Part shown: positions 11,506 through 21,342 of the stretch, piece by piece
How the letters are laid out: each line of letters starts with the position of its first letter
Position numbering within the stretch: position 1 is the stretch's first letter
From: Delphinapterus leucas
Taxonomy: Eukaryota; Chordata; Mammalia; Artiodactyla; Monodontidae
Length of the DNA: 64,000 bases
Assembly: GCF_002288925.2 (NCBI RefSeq)
Contig: NW_022098095.1
Span: forward strand, 248,001 to 312,000
Reading direction: 5' to 3'
Position numbers and translations under genes: made by a program
Notes under the pieces: model-generated
The model's database searches: none
What the model saw: the letters and a program-made list of their open reading frames with translations, nothing else
Told to the model about the DNA's origin: nothing

Positions 11506-12351
11506 AGAGAAAGGATTAAAGGAAGAAAAAGTAGTCCAGATTCGATAATCAGGGTTTGTTTCTTTTAATAGAGGAATGCATAATGAATCAGAGCAAAGAA
11601 TAGGGAGTCAGAGAATCTGTTAGGAAGCTATACAAATAATCGGTTTGGAAGGATGTGGTCTCAGCTCATAGCAGGGATGATAGGCAGTGGTGGTAATAAT
11701 AGTAATAGAATTGGGATAAAATAGTATTAGAATTAGGATAGTAATGGAATTAGATAAGAAAGTGGATGGAAAATAATTTTGAAATTTTATGTAATGTAAG
11801 CCAACCCATGCAGATTAACCCCTCTTTTGAGTAATCTTCCATACTCTAGATAAATCTATGAAAAAGCGAAGAGACTACATTTCATTCAGGAATACTCTTC
11901 CAGAAAAAGAATTAGGCTCCTTGCATATGAAACTCTTAAGAAGGAAAGAAGATAGAATACTGTTAAAATGATACTTTTGAGCCAGAACTAGCCTCCATGT
12001 AGAGGGGGAATTTGTTTATGAGAAATATAAGTAGATGGCCAAGTACAATATTTTTGACTGGTACCAAAAACTATCTTGCCCAATAATATATTCTCAACTG
12101 GTCATGCTATGGTGGCTAATGTTTATACTTTGAATTAAAGACACTGAAGGTTTCTGTTAATATGTACATATTATCTTGGAATAATTCAGCAAGGAAAAGT
12201 GGCTTGTTATAAGATACCAGCAGGGAAACCCACTAATAAAGAGGAAGATTTTTAATGACACAAACCTTGTTGAAAAATATCACCTTAAAACTAATCAGTT
12301 TATCATAGTATCTGTCCTGACACCTAGAATGACCAGAAGGAAGAGCAAAGT
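11506..12351. other. Non-coding stretch, nothing recognised
   Basis: AT-rich sequence with a small run of near-repeats of 'AATAGAATTRGGATA' around 11700-11760. No gene is seen. Confidence 0.5.
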
Positions 12352-12366
12352 AGGACTGGGGAATTT

Positions 12367-12571
12367 TTTTTTTTTTTTTGCGGTATATGGGCTTCTCATT
12401 GTTGTGGCCTCTCTCGTTGCGGAGCACAGACTCCGGAAGAGCAGGGTCTGCGGCCATGGCTCACGGGCCCAGCCGCTCCGCGGCATGTGGGATCTTCCCG
12501 GACCAGGGCACGAACCCGTGTCCCCTGCATCAGCAGGCAGACTCTCAACCACTGCACCACCAGGGAAGCCC
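12367..12571 (-). mobile_element. tRNA-derived SINE (short type)
   Basis: Antisense: T run, GCGGTATATGGGCTTCTC, ending CACCACCAGGGAAGCCC. Perfect 16-bp TSD AGGACTGGGGAATTTT at 12351-12366 and 12572-12587, so it is a young insertion. Confidence 0.95.
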
Positions 12572-12739
12572 AGGACTGGGGAATTTTGCTGCAGAAGCAG
12601 AGGATCACGAATGGGCTCAAGCTGAGACTGACAACTTCTGAGAATTGTTGTAACTGTCACAATTCATCTCCCCTTCTTCACCCGTGGCTGCTATGCATAA
12701 TATGAAGCAGAACATTGGGAAATACCCCAGGAGAATTGC

Positions 12740-13320
12740 ATTTTAGGTTCTTCTAACAGTAGAGAAGACTAGAAAGATGGAGTTGTTGCATACTGAGATA
12801 GGAAAAATTTTAGGAGGAAATAGAAGGGGACAGAATCAGGAGTTTAATTTTTGGATGCATAAAGTTCCAGGTGCCTATTAAATAACCAAATACAGATGTC
12901 AAGTAGGTACTTAGATATACAAAGTTGGATTTATGAGACTGAAGTTCAGGAGAGAAGCCTGAAACAGATATATAAATTTGGGATTGCCAGTATAGAGGGA
13001 CAATATTTAAAGCCATAGGCTAAAAGAGATCATCACAAGAGGGAATAGAAATGGAGAAAAGAATCAAGGACTGATCCCTAGAGCAGCTCAACATTTAGAG
13101 GCTTAAGAGATAAGGACGAACTCTCAAAGGAAACTGCAGATGAGTGGCTGGTGGAGTAGAAGGGAAATCAGATTAAGTGTGGGTGTACAGGGAGCCAAAT
13201 GAAGATAGTGTTTCAAGGAGAAAGGAATTATCAGCTGGAACTGAATGCTGCTGATAGGGTCAAGAAGATAAGGAGTGAGCAATACAGTATCAATCCTGAG
13301 TTTCAAGGAAATGAAGACAA
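12740..13320 (-). mobile_element. L2 LINE ORF2 region, antisense
   Basis: Antisense L2 with TCAGGAGTTTAATTTTTGGATG, GTGCCTATTAAATAACCAAA, AGATGTCAAGTAGGTACTTAG, TATAAATTTGGGATTGCCAG, ATATTTAAAGCCATAGGC, TCAAGGACTGATCCCTAGAG, CTCAACATTTAGAGG and GTGTTTCAAGGAGAAAGG. These follow the reversed L2 ORF2 order. It is the same region as 7862-8300, but a separate copy. Confidence 0.75.
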
Positions 13321-13564
13321 CTAAGATTTTTTTTTGTTTGTCTGTTTGCTTTTAAAATCACAGTGATAGAGGTGATGATTTCTTCCTGCCTTTTAGGTAA
13401 ATATATGGTACTATCTTAAGAAGATTATAGTCAGAATACTCATTGAATTTACTATAGTTCCCCCAAATAGTCACATTTACTGAGTTCCTTTTATGAAGAA
13501 GACCCTGAGATGAGTAAGATATGGGTCCTGACTTGGAAAATCATTGCAAAAAAAAAAAAAAATC

Positions 13565-13761
13565 ACTACTACCATATTCTGAATACATACTATGTGCCCA
13601 GCACTAGGTAAGGCACTTTACAAATGCTATCTCATTTAATAATAACGGCAACCCTATGAGCCAGGTATGTTTTATAGTCATTTTAAAAATGAGGAAACGG
13701 AGGCGCAATCAGGTTAAATAATTTGACTAAGTCACTCAAGCACTAACAGTAAGAATAGGAA
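13565..13761 (-). mobile_element. MIR SINE, antisense
   Basis: Reverse-complement MIR: TGTGCCCAGCACTAGGTAAG, GCACTTTACAAATGCTATCT, CCTATGAGCCAGGTATG, AAAAATGAGGAAACGGAGGC, AGGTTAAATAATTTGACTAAG, GTCACTCAAGC. Confidence 0.8.

Positions 13762-13792
<31 letters not shown>
13762..13792. repeat. (GT)n microsatellite
   Basis: About 14 GT units ending in GCGCG, directly beside the MIR end. Confidence 0.9.
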
Positions 13793-13794
13793 TA

Positions 13795-14240
13795 AGACTT
13801 AAAACAACCATTTCTTTAACTCATGGTTTTATGGGTCAGCAATCTGGGCTGGGATTACATGTGTAGCTCTTCTGGTTCAGTTTGACTCATTCACGCCAGT
13901 CAAGAGCCTGGCAGCTAAAAGGTCCTGCTTCTGGGGCTTAGCAAGCTGTCAGCTGGGCGGGTGGCGGGACTGAGCCATATGTCTCTCATCCTCTGGCAGA
14001 CTAGCCTGGGCTCAGCCCATGGACTGTCAAGATTGTAAGAATGAAAGTAGAGGCATACAAGGGCTCTTAAGGCCTAGGCTAAGAACTGGTACACAATATT
14101 ACTTCTACCACATTGTATTGGTCACAGTAAATCACAAGGCCCACATTCAAGGTGTGGGGAACTTGCTCAATAAATATGTCCACAACATCTTGCATTTAGT
14201 GGGTGCTCAGTAAATGCTTATCAAACAAATGAAAGTAACA
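13795..14240 (+). repeat. Probable ancient LTR-like repeat fragment
   Basis: The start ACTTAAAACAACCATTTC, then TTATGGGTCAGCAATCTGGG and CTGTCAGCTGGGCGGG, resembles old MaLR/MLT-type or related repeats. Near 14190-14235 a 'GTGGGTGCTCAGTAAATGC' motif looks like an L2 or MIR terminus. The assignment is weak. Confidence 0.35.
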
Positions 14241-14599
14241 ATTTCAATCTTAAAGTATATAGACTCCATTCAGTGTAATCAATTGATAAATTTTTTTCCT
14301 CATCTGCCTGGGGCCAGAAGCCTCAACCCATCCATTCTTATCTTTGCTTTCAGAATAGCAAATGAGGATCTAGGAAGGAGGAGTAAGAGGCAGCTCCACT
14401 TAAAGACACAGTGAAGAATCTCAGCTGGCCCCAAAAAAGTTCCTCTGAAGAGATCCAGGGCATCATCAGAAGGCTAGGCCAGGTACCTGGCCCAAGCCTG
14501 GCTACCTGAATTGAAAGCCACATGCCTTACCCTTCACCTATGGAGAAGAAAGACTTTTAGGCCTTTGTGAGGGCAGGGAGACAGCCTCCTTTAACTCTT

Positions 14600-15300
14600 T
14601 TTCCTCCAAAATTTAATAGCTTTATTAAGATTGAAATGATGTAGAATGAATTGTACATATTTAAAGTGTACAATTTGATACCTCTTGACATATGTATATA
14701 TGAAACTATTACCTGTTAAACTATTACCATGATCAAAATAATGAACATATCCATCACCCCAAATTTTCTTTTTTTAATATATATTTTTTTAATAAATTTA
14801 TTTATTTATTTATTTTTGGCTGTGCTGGGTCTTCGTTGCTGTGCACAGGCTTTCTCTAGTTGTGGCGAGCAGGGGCTAGGCTACCCTTCTTTGAGGTGCA
14901 CGGGCTTCTCATTGTGGTGGCTTCTCTTGTTGTGGAGCACAGGCTCCAGGTGAGCAGCCTTCAGTAGTTGTGGCATGTGCGCTCAGTAGTTGTGGCTCAC
15001 AGCCTCTAGAGGGCAGGCTCAGTAGTTGTGGCGCACAGGCTTGGTTGCTCCGCGGTATGTGGGATCTTCCTGGACCAGGGCTTGAACCCGTGTCCCCGGC
15101 ATTGGCAGGCGGATTCTAAACCACTGCACCACCAGGGAAGCCCCACCCTAAATTTTCTCATTGCCGCTTTTTAAGCCCTCCCTCCTGCCTCTCCCTGTCC
15201 ACCTCTGCCCTAATCAACCTCTAATTTGCTTTCGGTCATATAGGATTAGTTTGCATTTTCTAGAATTGTATTTAATTCTGCTCTGGAAATTGACGTTTGT
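14600..15300 (-). mobile_element. Ancient L1 3' fragment, antisense, split by a SINE
   Basis: Same L1 region as 1640-2030: GAATTGTACATATTTAAAGTG, TACAATTTGATACCTCTTGAC, then ACCATGATCAAAATAATG. After the SINE it resumes with CCCTAATCAACCTCTAATTTG and GATTAGTTTGCATTTTCTAG. Confidence 0.6.
14770..15142 (-). mobile_element. tRNA-derived SINE (long type)
   Basis: Antisense long-type copy of about 370 bp. It has a TTATTTATTTATTTTTGGCTG tail, a repeated 'CTCAGTAGTTGTGGC' internal unit (three to four times) and a CACCACCAGGGAAGCCCC head. Imperfect TSD CACCCCAAATTTTCT / CACCCTAAATTTTCT at 14755-14769 and 15144-15158. Confidence 0.9.
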
Positions 15301-16397
15301 CCTTGGGAGATCAATGTGTGTATGTGTGCCTTAACTGATGATTGTCTCCTAAACCCTTAGAATACCAAAGTTCTTTCTAGATCCTAGACTATGAAGCTGG
15401 ACTTAGAGTAGAAAGTGTACCCGAAACCCCCATGCCTTTTCCATGGTGTTATTCTAGATTGAAACACGCAAGTTGGGGAAATGTGCTGCTAGGAGATGCT
15501 CAGATCCACAGACTATCAGGAGGGGGAAGGAGGCTGTGGGCTCTAATCTATGATTCAAACAATCCATTAGCAGCAGAAAAATGAAGAGTGTTTTCTAATA
15601 GGACAGAGAATGCCTTTCTGAGCAGCAGAGAGCATGTGGGTAAATCTGTAATACATGTGATGCAACACCTCTTACCCTTCATTTTCCCAAATATACCAAG
15701 GAAGGCGATTCTAATGAGTGGGTGAGGGAAATCTGAGGTTTGGGGTGTGCCCTACAGAGGGAAGACTAGACAGCTCTGGGAGCACGTATGAGCGACATCT
15801 AAGGAAGGAAGGCACTGAAGGAATGCTTCCCATAGGAGAAGACATCTGAGCTGCATTTTGGATTAATAACATTTTCCATAAACTGTCTGGCAAAACCAAT
15901 AGGAATCCTGATGAGCAGAGTTTTTAGGGAACTGATGCATAGATAGGTGAATGTATTTCCCCAAAGAAAATATGAAGCATATGGTCTGACATCTGATTTG
16001 GCAATACGACAGAATATTTGAAATTGGGACTCTCCAGAAAAAGAGAGCATATGGTCACTCTGAGCGTAGGGTGTAGTTTGGGGGAAGGCTCTAAGGTGTG
16101 AGAGGAATAAGCCAAAGAAAAGGTGACTGACAGCACTGAGATTAAGCAAATGTCTAATGTCATCAACGTTGATTGCAGAGAGTTAAAAACAGAGCTAACA
16201 TATAGAAGCCAACTAAGATCCCCTGAAGAGTTTCTCGCCCATTCTCCTCTCTCTGGTGTGACAGATATTAACAGCAGCCAGCAATGCCTACCAGGTAGGC
16301 TTTAGAAGTGGGTGATGATAGATTTTGAGGCAATAGTGGACGTGAGGGTCAGCAAAATCAGTGAAGTAGTTGGGAAACAGCCAGCAAATACTGCTGC
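15301..16397. other. Non-coding stretch, nothing recognised
   Basis: About 1.1 kb with overlapping short antisense open frames (up to 116 codons at 15799-16149) but no protein motif, promoter or splice signal that I can support. Confidence 0.45.
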
Positions 16398-16410
16398 AAA
16401 GATACTGATT

Positions 16411-16620
16411 TTTCTTTTTTTTTTTTTTGCGGTACACGGGCCTCTCACTGTTGGGGCGCCTCCCGCTGCGGAGCACAGGCTCTGGACGCGCAGGCTCAGC
16501 GGCCATGGCCCATGGGCCCAGCCGCTCCGCGGCATGTGGGATCCTCCCGGACCGGGGCACGAACCCGTGTCCCCTGCATCGGCAGGCGGACTCCCAACCA
16601 CTGCGCCACCAGGGAAGCCC
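16411..16620 (-). mobile_element. tRNA-derived SINE (short type)
   Basis: Antisense young copy: GCGGTACACGGGCCTCTCAC to CGCCACCAGGGAAGCCC. Perfect TSD AAAGATACTGATT at 16398-16410 and 16621-16633. Confidence 0.95.
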
Positions 16621-16633
16621 AAAGATACTGATT

Positions 16634-17149
16634 ATACTTCCTCTAAACTCCCACCTTATGACAAATACCAGCATTGTAACTATTTTACTTAATAGTTTAT
16701 ATGGTCCTCAAATAGAAGAAAAAGACAAAAGATGTTCTTTCTTTTTGAAAGGGAGACAATACTTTTAACCTAAAGAGAAAATGGATTAGGTTAATTGCAT
16801 TTTGGTACTACCTGCTTGACTTCTTCCTGTACAAGGTATAAACTCCTAAGTGCCTGTATTTAAAATAGTGTACTTCATAGGATAAGAGAAAATAAATTTT
16901 AAAAATCTAAGGACTTGAGAAGGGAATCAAAGAGTGAAAGTCAACTAGAAAGCTATTTCAGGGAGGAAGTAATTTGTGAAAATTGAATAACTGGGTGATG
17001 GTGACAAAAGAAATAATGACAGTTCTTGGAGGGGATGATACATTTTCAGAATTTTAGTTTACTTCTTTGCATTTCATGACAGGATGAAGTGATTAATATC
17101 ATACATTCACGTTGAGGAAAATGGGCATCTTGATAGGAGCAGATAGTTT
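16634..17149. other. Non-coding stretch, nothing recognised
   Basis: AT-rich, no gene or clear repeat seen. Confidence 0.45.
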
Positions 17150-18043
17150 TAAAAAGAAGAAATGAGATAATCTCTTTGTTTATCAAATTAACAAAAATTT
17201 TTAAAAATGATAGTGCTCAGGGACATCCCTGGTGATGCAGTGGTTAAGAATCAGCCTGCCAATGCAGGGGACACAGGTTCGAGCCCTGGTCTGGGAAGAT
17301 CCCACGTGCCGGAGGAGCAACTAAGCCCGTGCGCTACAACTACTGAGCCCGCGAGCCTAGAGCCTGTGCTCAGCAACAAGAGGAGCCACTGCAATGAGAA
17401 GCCCGCGCACTGCAACAAAGAGTAGCCCCCGCTCGCCGCAACTAGAGAAAGCCTGCACACAGCAATGAAGACCCAACACAGCCAAAAATAAATAAAATTT
17501 TAAAAAAATGATAATGCTCAGTGTTGTTGAGGGTAGAAGAATGTAGTCTCACAGATGACAAGTGGGAGCATAAAAGCCATGACTTTTCTGGGAAGCACTT
17601 TGGAAAAATATAGGAAAAATCTCAAAAATGAGCAGAGCAACTGATGTAAAAATTCTACTTCTAATATTTATTTTTGGGAAATAATCAGAAAAATGTTCAA
17701 GGATAGATCTATAATTTCAGTAGTATTGTTTACAAAGCTGAAAATGTCCCAGAGTTAATTAATGAATGTGATGATACTTCTATACATTGTAAAATGTGCA
17801 GTCATTTAAAATATCTATATACATATACATGGGAAGAAATTCATAATACTACTAATAAAGTAGGTTCTGAAATAGTATGTATAGTTTGACCTCTCAAATT
17901 TTTAAAAATTCTATAGCTGTAGACATGAATGCTTACACAAAAAAAAAAATACCAAAATGTTCTCAGTGACAGAATTATGGATGCTTATTCTATTTGTCTT
18001 CTTGTATCTTCTATTTTTCTTTAATAAAGATGTACTGTTTATG
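17150..18043 (+). mobile_element. Ancient L1M 3' region, split by a SINE
   Basis: Sense old L1: the C-terminal ORF2 part and 3' UTR, with GAGGGTAGAAGAATGTAGTC, GGAAGCACTTTGGAAAAATA, AATTCTACTTCTAATATTTA, TTGTTTACAAAGCTGAAAAT and GTGTATAG-like blocks, ending near ATCTTCTATTTTTCTTTAAT. Many indels; no open frame is left. Confidence 0.55.
17221..17503 (+). mobile_element. tRNA-derived SINE (long type)
   Basis: Sense long-type SINE from GGACATCCCTGGTGATGCAG through GGTTCGAGCCCTGG to CAGCCAAAAATAAATAAAAT. Near-perfect 18-bp TSD AAAAATGATAGTGCTCAG at 17203-17220 and 17504-17521 (one mismatch). It splits the old L1. Confidence 0.95.
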
Positions 18044-18055
18044 TAATAACATTTT
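18044..18055. repeat. Left TSD of the U6-L1 chimera
   Basis: The 12-mer TAATAACATTTT occurs here and again at 18267-18278. A third partial copy, TAACATTTT, sits at 18481-18489 after the neighbouring SINE. Confidence 0.9.
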
Positions 18056-18157
18056 AATTGAAGTATAATTGATATACAATATCATATTACTTTCAGGTGT
18101 ACAACATAGTAATTATATATATTCATATATATTGAAATGGTCACTATGATAAGTCTA
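18056..18157 (-). mobile_element. L1 3' end, 5'-truncated, fused to U6
   Basis: Read on the minus strand this is a short L1 3' UTR. It includes CATAGTGACCATTTCAATAT, ATGTTGTACACCTGAAAGTA and ATTGTATATCAATTATACTT, ending in CAATTAAAATG. It follows directly after the U6 3' end on the same strand, and the pair shares one outer TSD. Confidence 0.85.
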
Positions 18158-18207
18158 AAAAATATGGAATGCTTCACAAATTTGCATGTCATCCTCACGC
18201 AGGGGCC

Positions 18208-18245
<38 letters not shown>

Positions 18246-18264
18246 ATGCTGTCAAAGTAAGCAC
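18158..18264 (-). pseudogene. RNU6: U6 snRNA retro-pseudogene, 5' half of a U6-L1 chimera
   Basis: The full 107 nt of U6 spliceosomal RNA is present on the minus strand, from GTGCTTACTTTGACAGC to CATTCCATATTTT. It keeps the GATACAGAGAAGATTAGC core with the ACAGAGA box. I count about ten substitutions against the well-known mammalian U6, almost all transitions, several at CpG sites, clustered in the 5' stem and the telestem. No TATA box or proximal sequence element is expected or seen just upstream; instead there is the TSD and then a SINE. So this is a retrocopy made by L1, not a working U6 gene. Confidence 0.93.
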
Positions 18265-18278
18265 TATAATAACATTTT

Positions 18279-18480
18279 TTTTTTTTTTGCGGTACGCAGG
18301 CCTCTCACTGCTGTGGCTCCTCCTGTTGGGGAGCACAGGCTCCGGACGCGCAGGCCCAGCAGCCATGGCTCACGGGCCCAGCCACTCCGCGGCATGTGGG
18401 ATCCTCCTGGAACGGGGCACGAACCCGTGTCCCCTGCATCAGCAGGCGGACTCTCAACCACTGCACCACCAGGGAAGCCC
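18279..18480 (-). mobile_element. tRNA-derived SINE (short type) at the U6-L1 site
   Basis: Antisense young copy: T run, GCGGTACGCAGGCCTCTCAC to CACCACCAGGGAAGCCC. Its T tail begins inside the right TSD of the U6-L1 chimera, and its own right flank is TAACATTTT, so it landed on the same target site. Confidence 0.95.
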
Positions 18481-18489
18481 TAACATTTT

Positions 18490-19069
18490 AGTGACCATTT
18501 TATGAACAGGAGTATCCTCACTGAAGGTTTTCTCTCCAAAGGATGAGTGCAGGAGTATGAAGCTGTCCTGAATGTGAAGCTGAATGAGAAGTACATATGT
18601 TCAGGAGGGATGTCTAGCAGGAGAAATGACAAAGAACTCTTATATATGCTCCAAAAATGAATAAATGAGCAGAGATATTTTTAGGTCACCATTTGCTTCT
18701 ATTTTGGGGGGCTTTAAAAATTCTTCATCTGGAGAAATAAGCATTCATAAATTTGGGGGTACGGGATGAGATGGAGTAGGGAAATTCAAATATTTTCTGG
18801 CAGCAACTTTACTTCTGTCAATGTTTGTTTATCTCATCACCAAGGGAAAATGATTCACAATAGTCTCGACCATCAGAAACATCTCAGGATTTCAAAAATA
18901 CAGTAAGAATAATCATTATTGATGCTTTTGCAGCACTTTTCAAAATGTTAAAAAAAAATTCACTAACATCAAATAGTGTCTGTAATAAACCTATGAGCCA
19001 AATCAAATCAATATGATTCATAGGGTCATCATGAAATGCAGGTTTCCAAACTGCTCACACACACAAGTA
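18490..19069. other. Non-coding stretch, nothing recognised
   Basis: No gene or named repeat seen; longest open frames are short. Confidence 0.45.
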
Positions 19070-19540
19070 TCTGTTTCGGTCAAGGATCTTGGTAGCAGTA
19101 ATAGAGACCAGCTCTCACCGATTTAAGCAGATCAATAGTGGATTAAAAGGACATTGGGTTATACTTCCATAATCTTTAAAAATGATATTGGGTGGCTTAC
19201 AGAATTGCTGGGAGGGCTTGAAAAACTAGGCTTGAAGCTAAGCGGGAGGAATAAACCACCCACAGAACTGATCTGATGAGGAAGCTGGCTAGAATAACCA
19301 ACCGTCCTGGTCTTCCTGGGGCTGAATGGTTTCCAGAGATTCAGAGTTTTCCATGATAAAACTGGGTAAGTGCTAGGCAAACTGTGAGAAGATGGTCTCC
19401 CCCTACCCAAGCCCCCAACCCCCCCACCGCAGCCAGCGCCATGGACATCAGGCACTAGACCACACAGTCTGCCCTTTGGCCACCTCTACATTGGAAACTG
19501 TAGATTGCAGAAATGTTTCCTGTCAGTAGGTTAAGAGAGA

Positions 19541-19584
<44 letters not shown>

Positions 19585-19760
19585 AGAGACTGTTGTTTGT
19601 ATCTTCAGGGCTGAGTCAAAAGTCCAGTAGATGTCTGATTGAAAAGCCTAGGTCACATGCCTTCACCTTAGCTGCAAGGGAGGGAGAGAAAGTGACTATC
19701 TGACATCTTCCATTTCCATTATGGGAGGTATCTTTGCTCACCACCAAGATTAACACGGTG
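19070..19760. repeat. Unassigned old repeat with (GA)n insert
   Basis: The start (AATAGAGACCAGCTCTCACC ... TTAAAAGGACATTGGGTTATA) and the end (GATGTCTGATTGAAAAGCC, TAGGTCACATGCCT, CTTAGCTGCAAGGGAGGG) look like a widespread old mammalian repeat. A related start occurs at 29461. I cannot name the family. Confidence 0.35.
19533..19580. repeat. (GA)n microsatellite
   Basis: Run of GA units with a few GGGA interruptions. Confidence 0.9.
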
Positions 19761-20459
19761 AGGAATTCTCTAAGTATAGGAAAGCAGTTCAGGTGGCCCA
19801 AATAATGACCAATTTCCACTACAGAATCCAAATTAGTTTTAATTCTCTAATATTATTTATTTAAGAACACTAAGGCAACCGTTTGTCTGGTATATAGTAG
19901 TTTCTTTGATTTAAAATTAAGTTTTAAAAGTCAGATTAACAGCATGTTACTGTAATACCACCTTAATTACTTGGCCACAAAATAGTTTATGCCTGTTATA
20001 ACTTTTACAACTATGTGACAAACATAATCCTATATTTAGGTTGTAAAAAATTTAATCCTTCTGAGGATTAAATTCCTTTCCATTATTTACCCAGGAAATT
20101 TTTTTCTCTCTTTTGTTTTTAATATTTCTAGAGGAGACAAGTGTTTGCCAAGAAGAAATGGATTTGGATGGAAACCTTTTATCGAGGACAAACCTTAAGA
20201 AGACTAATGGACAATGAGTTCTGTATAACCCTTTGGCCTTCACTCTTAATGTTTATTGTGATCAAGTGATTTGAGCAAAGGATTTCAAGTCAGTGCTCAT
20301 GTATTTTTTGTAGCTTTTCATTTCTCTTACAGAATGACCTGGAACAAACCCATTGAGATTTTTTGTCTTGTCTTCATATACTGAACTATAAAATGGGAAT
20401 GCCTGTAGTTAATCAAAGATACAGTTTTTACTGATAGTAAACAACAAAACAATGGACGA
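19761..20459. other. Non-coding stretch, nothing recognised
   Basis: AT-rich sequence with no coding or RNA gene signal that I can support. Confidence 0.45.
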
Positions 20460-20645
20460 AGAATTCTGGTCCTGCCTTTCAAGGCATAATTGTGCAGTCT
20501 TGAGGGTATCACTTAAATTCTGTGTCAGTTTCCCCAATCTATAAATGATAATAATACCTGCACTACCTATTTCAAAATATATATGAGAAAAAGCATTTTT
20601 TAAAGTATAGAACAGTGTTAAGTATAGCAAAGTGTTATTATTGAA
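20460..20645 (+). mobile_element. MIR SINE
   Basis: Sense MIR: TTCTGGTCCTGCCTTTCAAG, TATCACTTAAATTCTGTGTC, AGTTTCCCCAATCTATAAAT, GATAATAATACCTGCACTAC, then TATAGAACAGTGTTAAGTAT. Confidence 0.75.
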
Positions 20646-20794
20646 TTACTCTTGCAGCATTTAGTGCTAAAAATGCAGAGTGCTTCCTTTGATTTTATCT
20701 AGGAGATATATCTCTGAAAATCAATTTAAAATTATAGAAGCTAATAGATGAGTCCTTTTTAGTTTGTGGTTATCTTCTGCATGGCAGAATTTTT

Positions 20795-21087
20795 TTATAT
20801 ATAAATGTATTTATTTTATTTATTTATTTTTGGCTGCTTTGGGTCTTCGTCCCTGCTCGTGGGCTTTCTCTAGTTGCAGTGAGCGGGGTCTACTCTTCAT
20901 GGCGTTGCGTGGGCTTCTCATTGCAGTGGCTTCTCTTGTTGCAGAGCACGGGCTCTAGGCACGTGGGCTTCACTAGTTGTGGCACATGGGTTTAGTTGCT
21001 CCGTGGCATGTGGGATCTTCCCGGACCAGGGCTTGAACTCGTGTCCTCCGCATTGGCAGGCGGATTCTCAACCACTGTTGAGAAGCC
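20795..21087 (-). mobile_element. tRNA-derived SINE (long type)
   Basis: Antisense long-type copy, TTATTTATTTTTGGCTGC to CAACCACTGTTGAGAAGCC. Its head is damaged: the usual CCACCAGGGAAGCCC is changed to TTGAGAAGCC. TSD CTGCATGGCAGAATTTTT at 20777-20794, and CTGCATGGCAGATTTTT from 21088. Confidence 0.92.
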
Positions 21088-21104
21088 CTGCATGGCAGAT
21101 TTTT

Positions 21105-21309
21105 TTTTTTTTTTTTGCGGTACACGGGCCTCTCACTGTTGTGGCCTCTCCCGTTGTGGAGCACAGGCTCCAGGTGCGCAGGCTCAGCGGCCATGGCTCA
21201 CGGGCCTAGCCGCTCCGCGGCATGTGGGATCTTCCCGGACCGGGGCAGGAACCCGTGTCCCCTGCATCGGCAGGCGGACTCTCAACCACTGCACCACCAG
21301 GGAAGCTCC
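21105..21309 (-). mobile_element. tRNA-derived SINE (short type), stacked on the previous one
   Basis: Antisense young copy, GCGGTACACGGGCCTCTCAC to CACCAGGGAAGCTCC. It is flanked by CTGCATGGCAGATTTTT (21088-21104) and CTGCCTGGCAGATTTTT (21310-21326). The target of the older SINE was used again. Confidence 0.95.
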
Positions 21310-21342
21310 CTGCCTGGCAGATTTTTAAGTGGTAATTATTAA

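Noticed and set aside
17221..17300. tRNA gene call from A and B boxes in SINEs
   Set aside because: The boxes belong to SINE heads; no cloverleaf with intact acceptor and anticodon stems is apparent.
18158..18264. Functional U6 snRNA gene
   Set aside because: About ten substitutions, fused to L1, enclosed by a TSD, and no snRNA promoter upstream.
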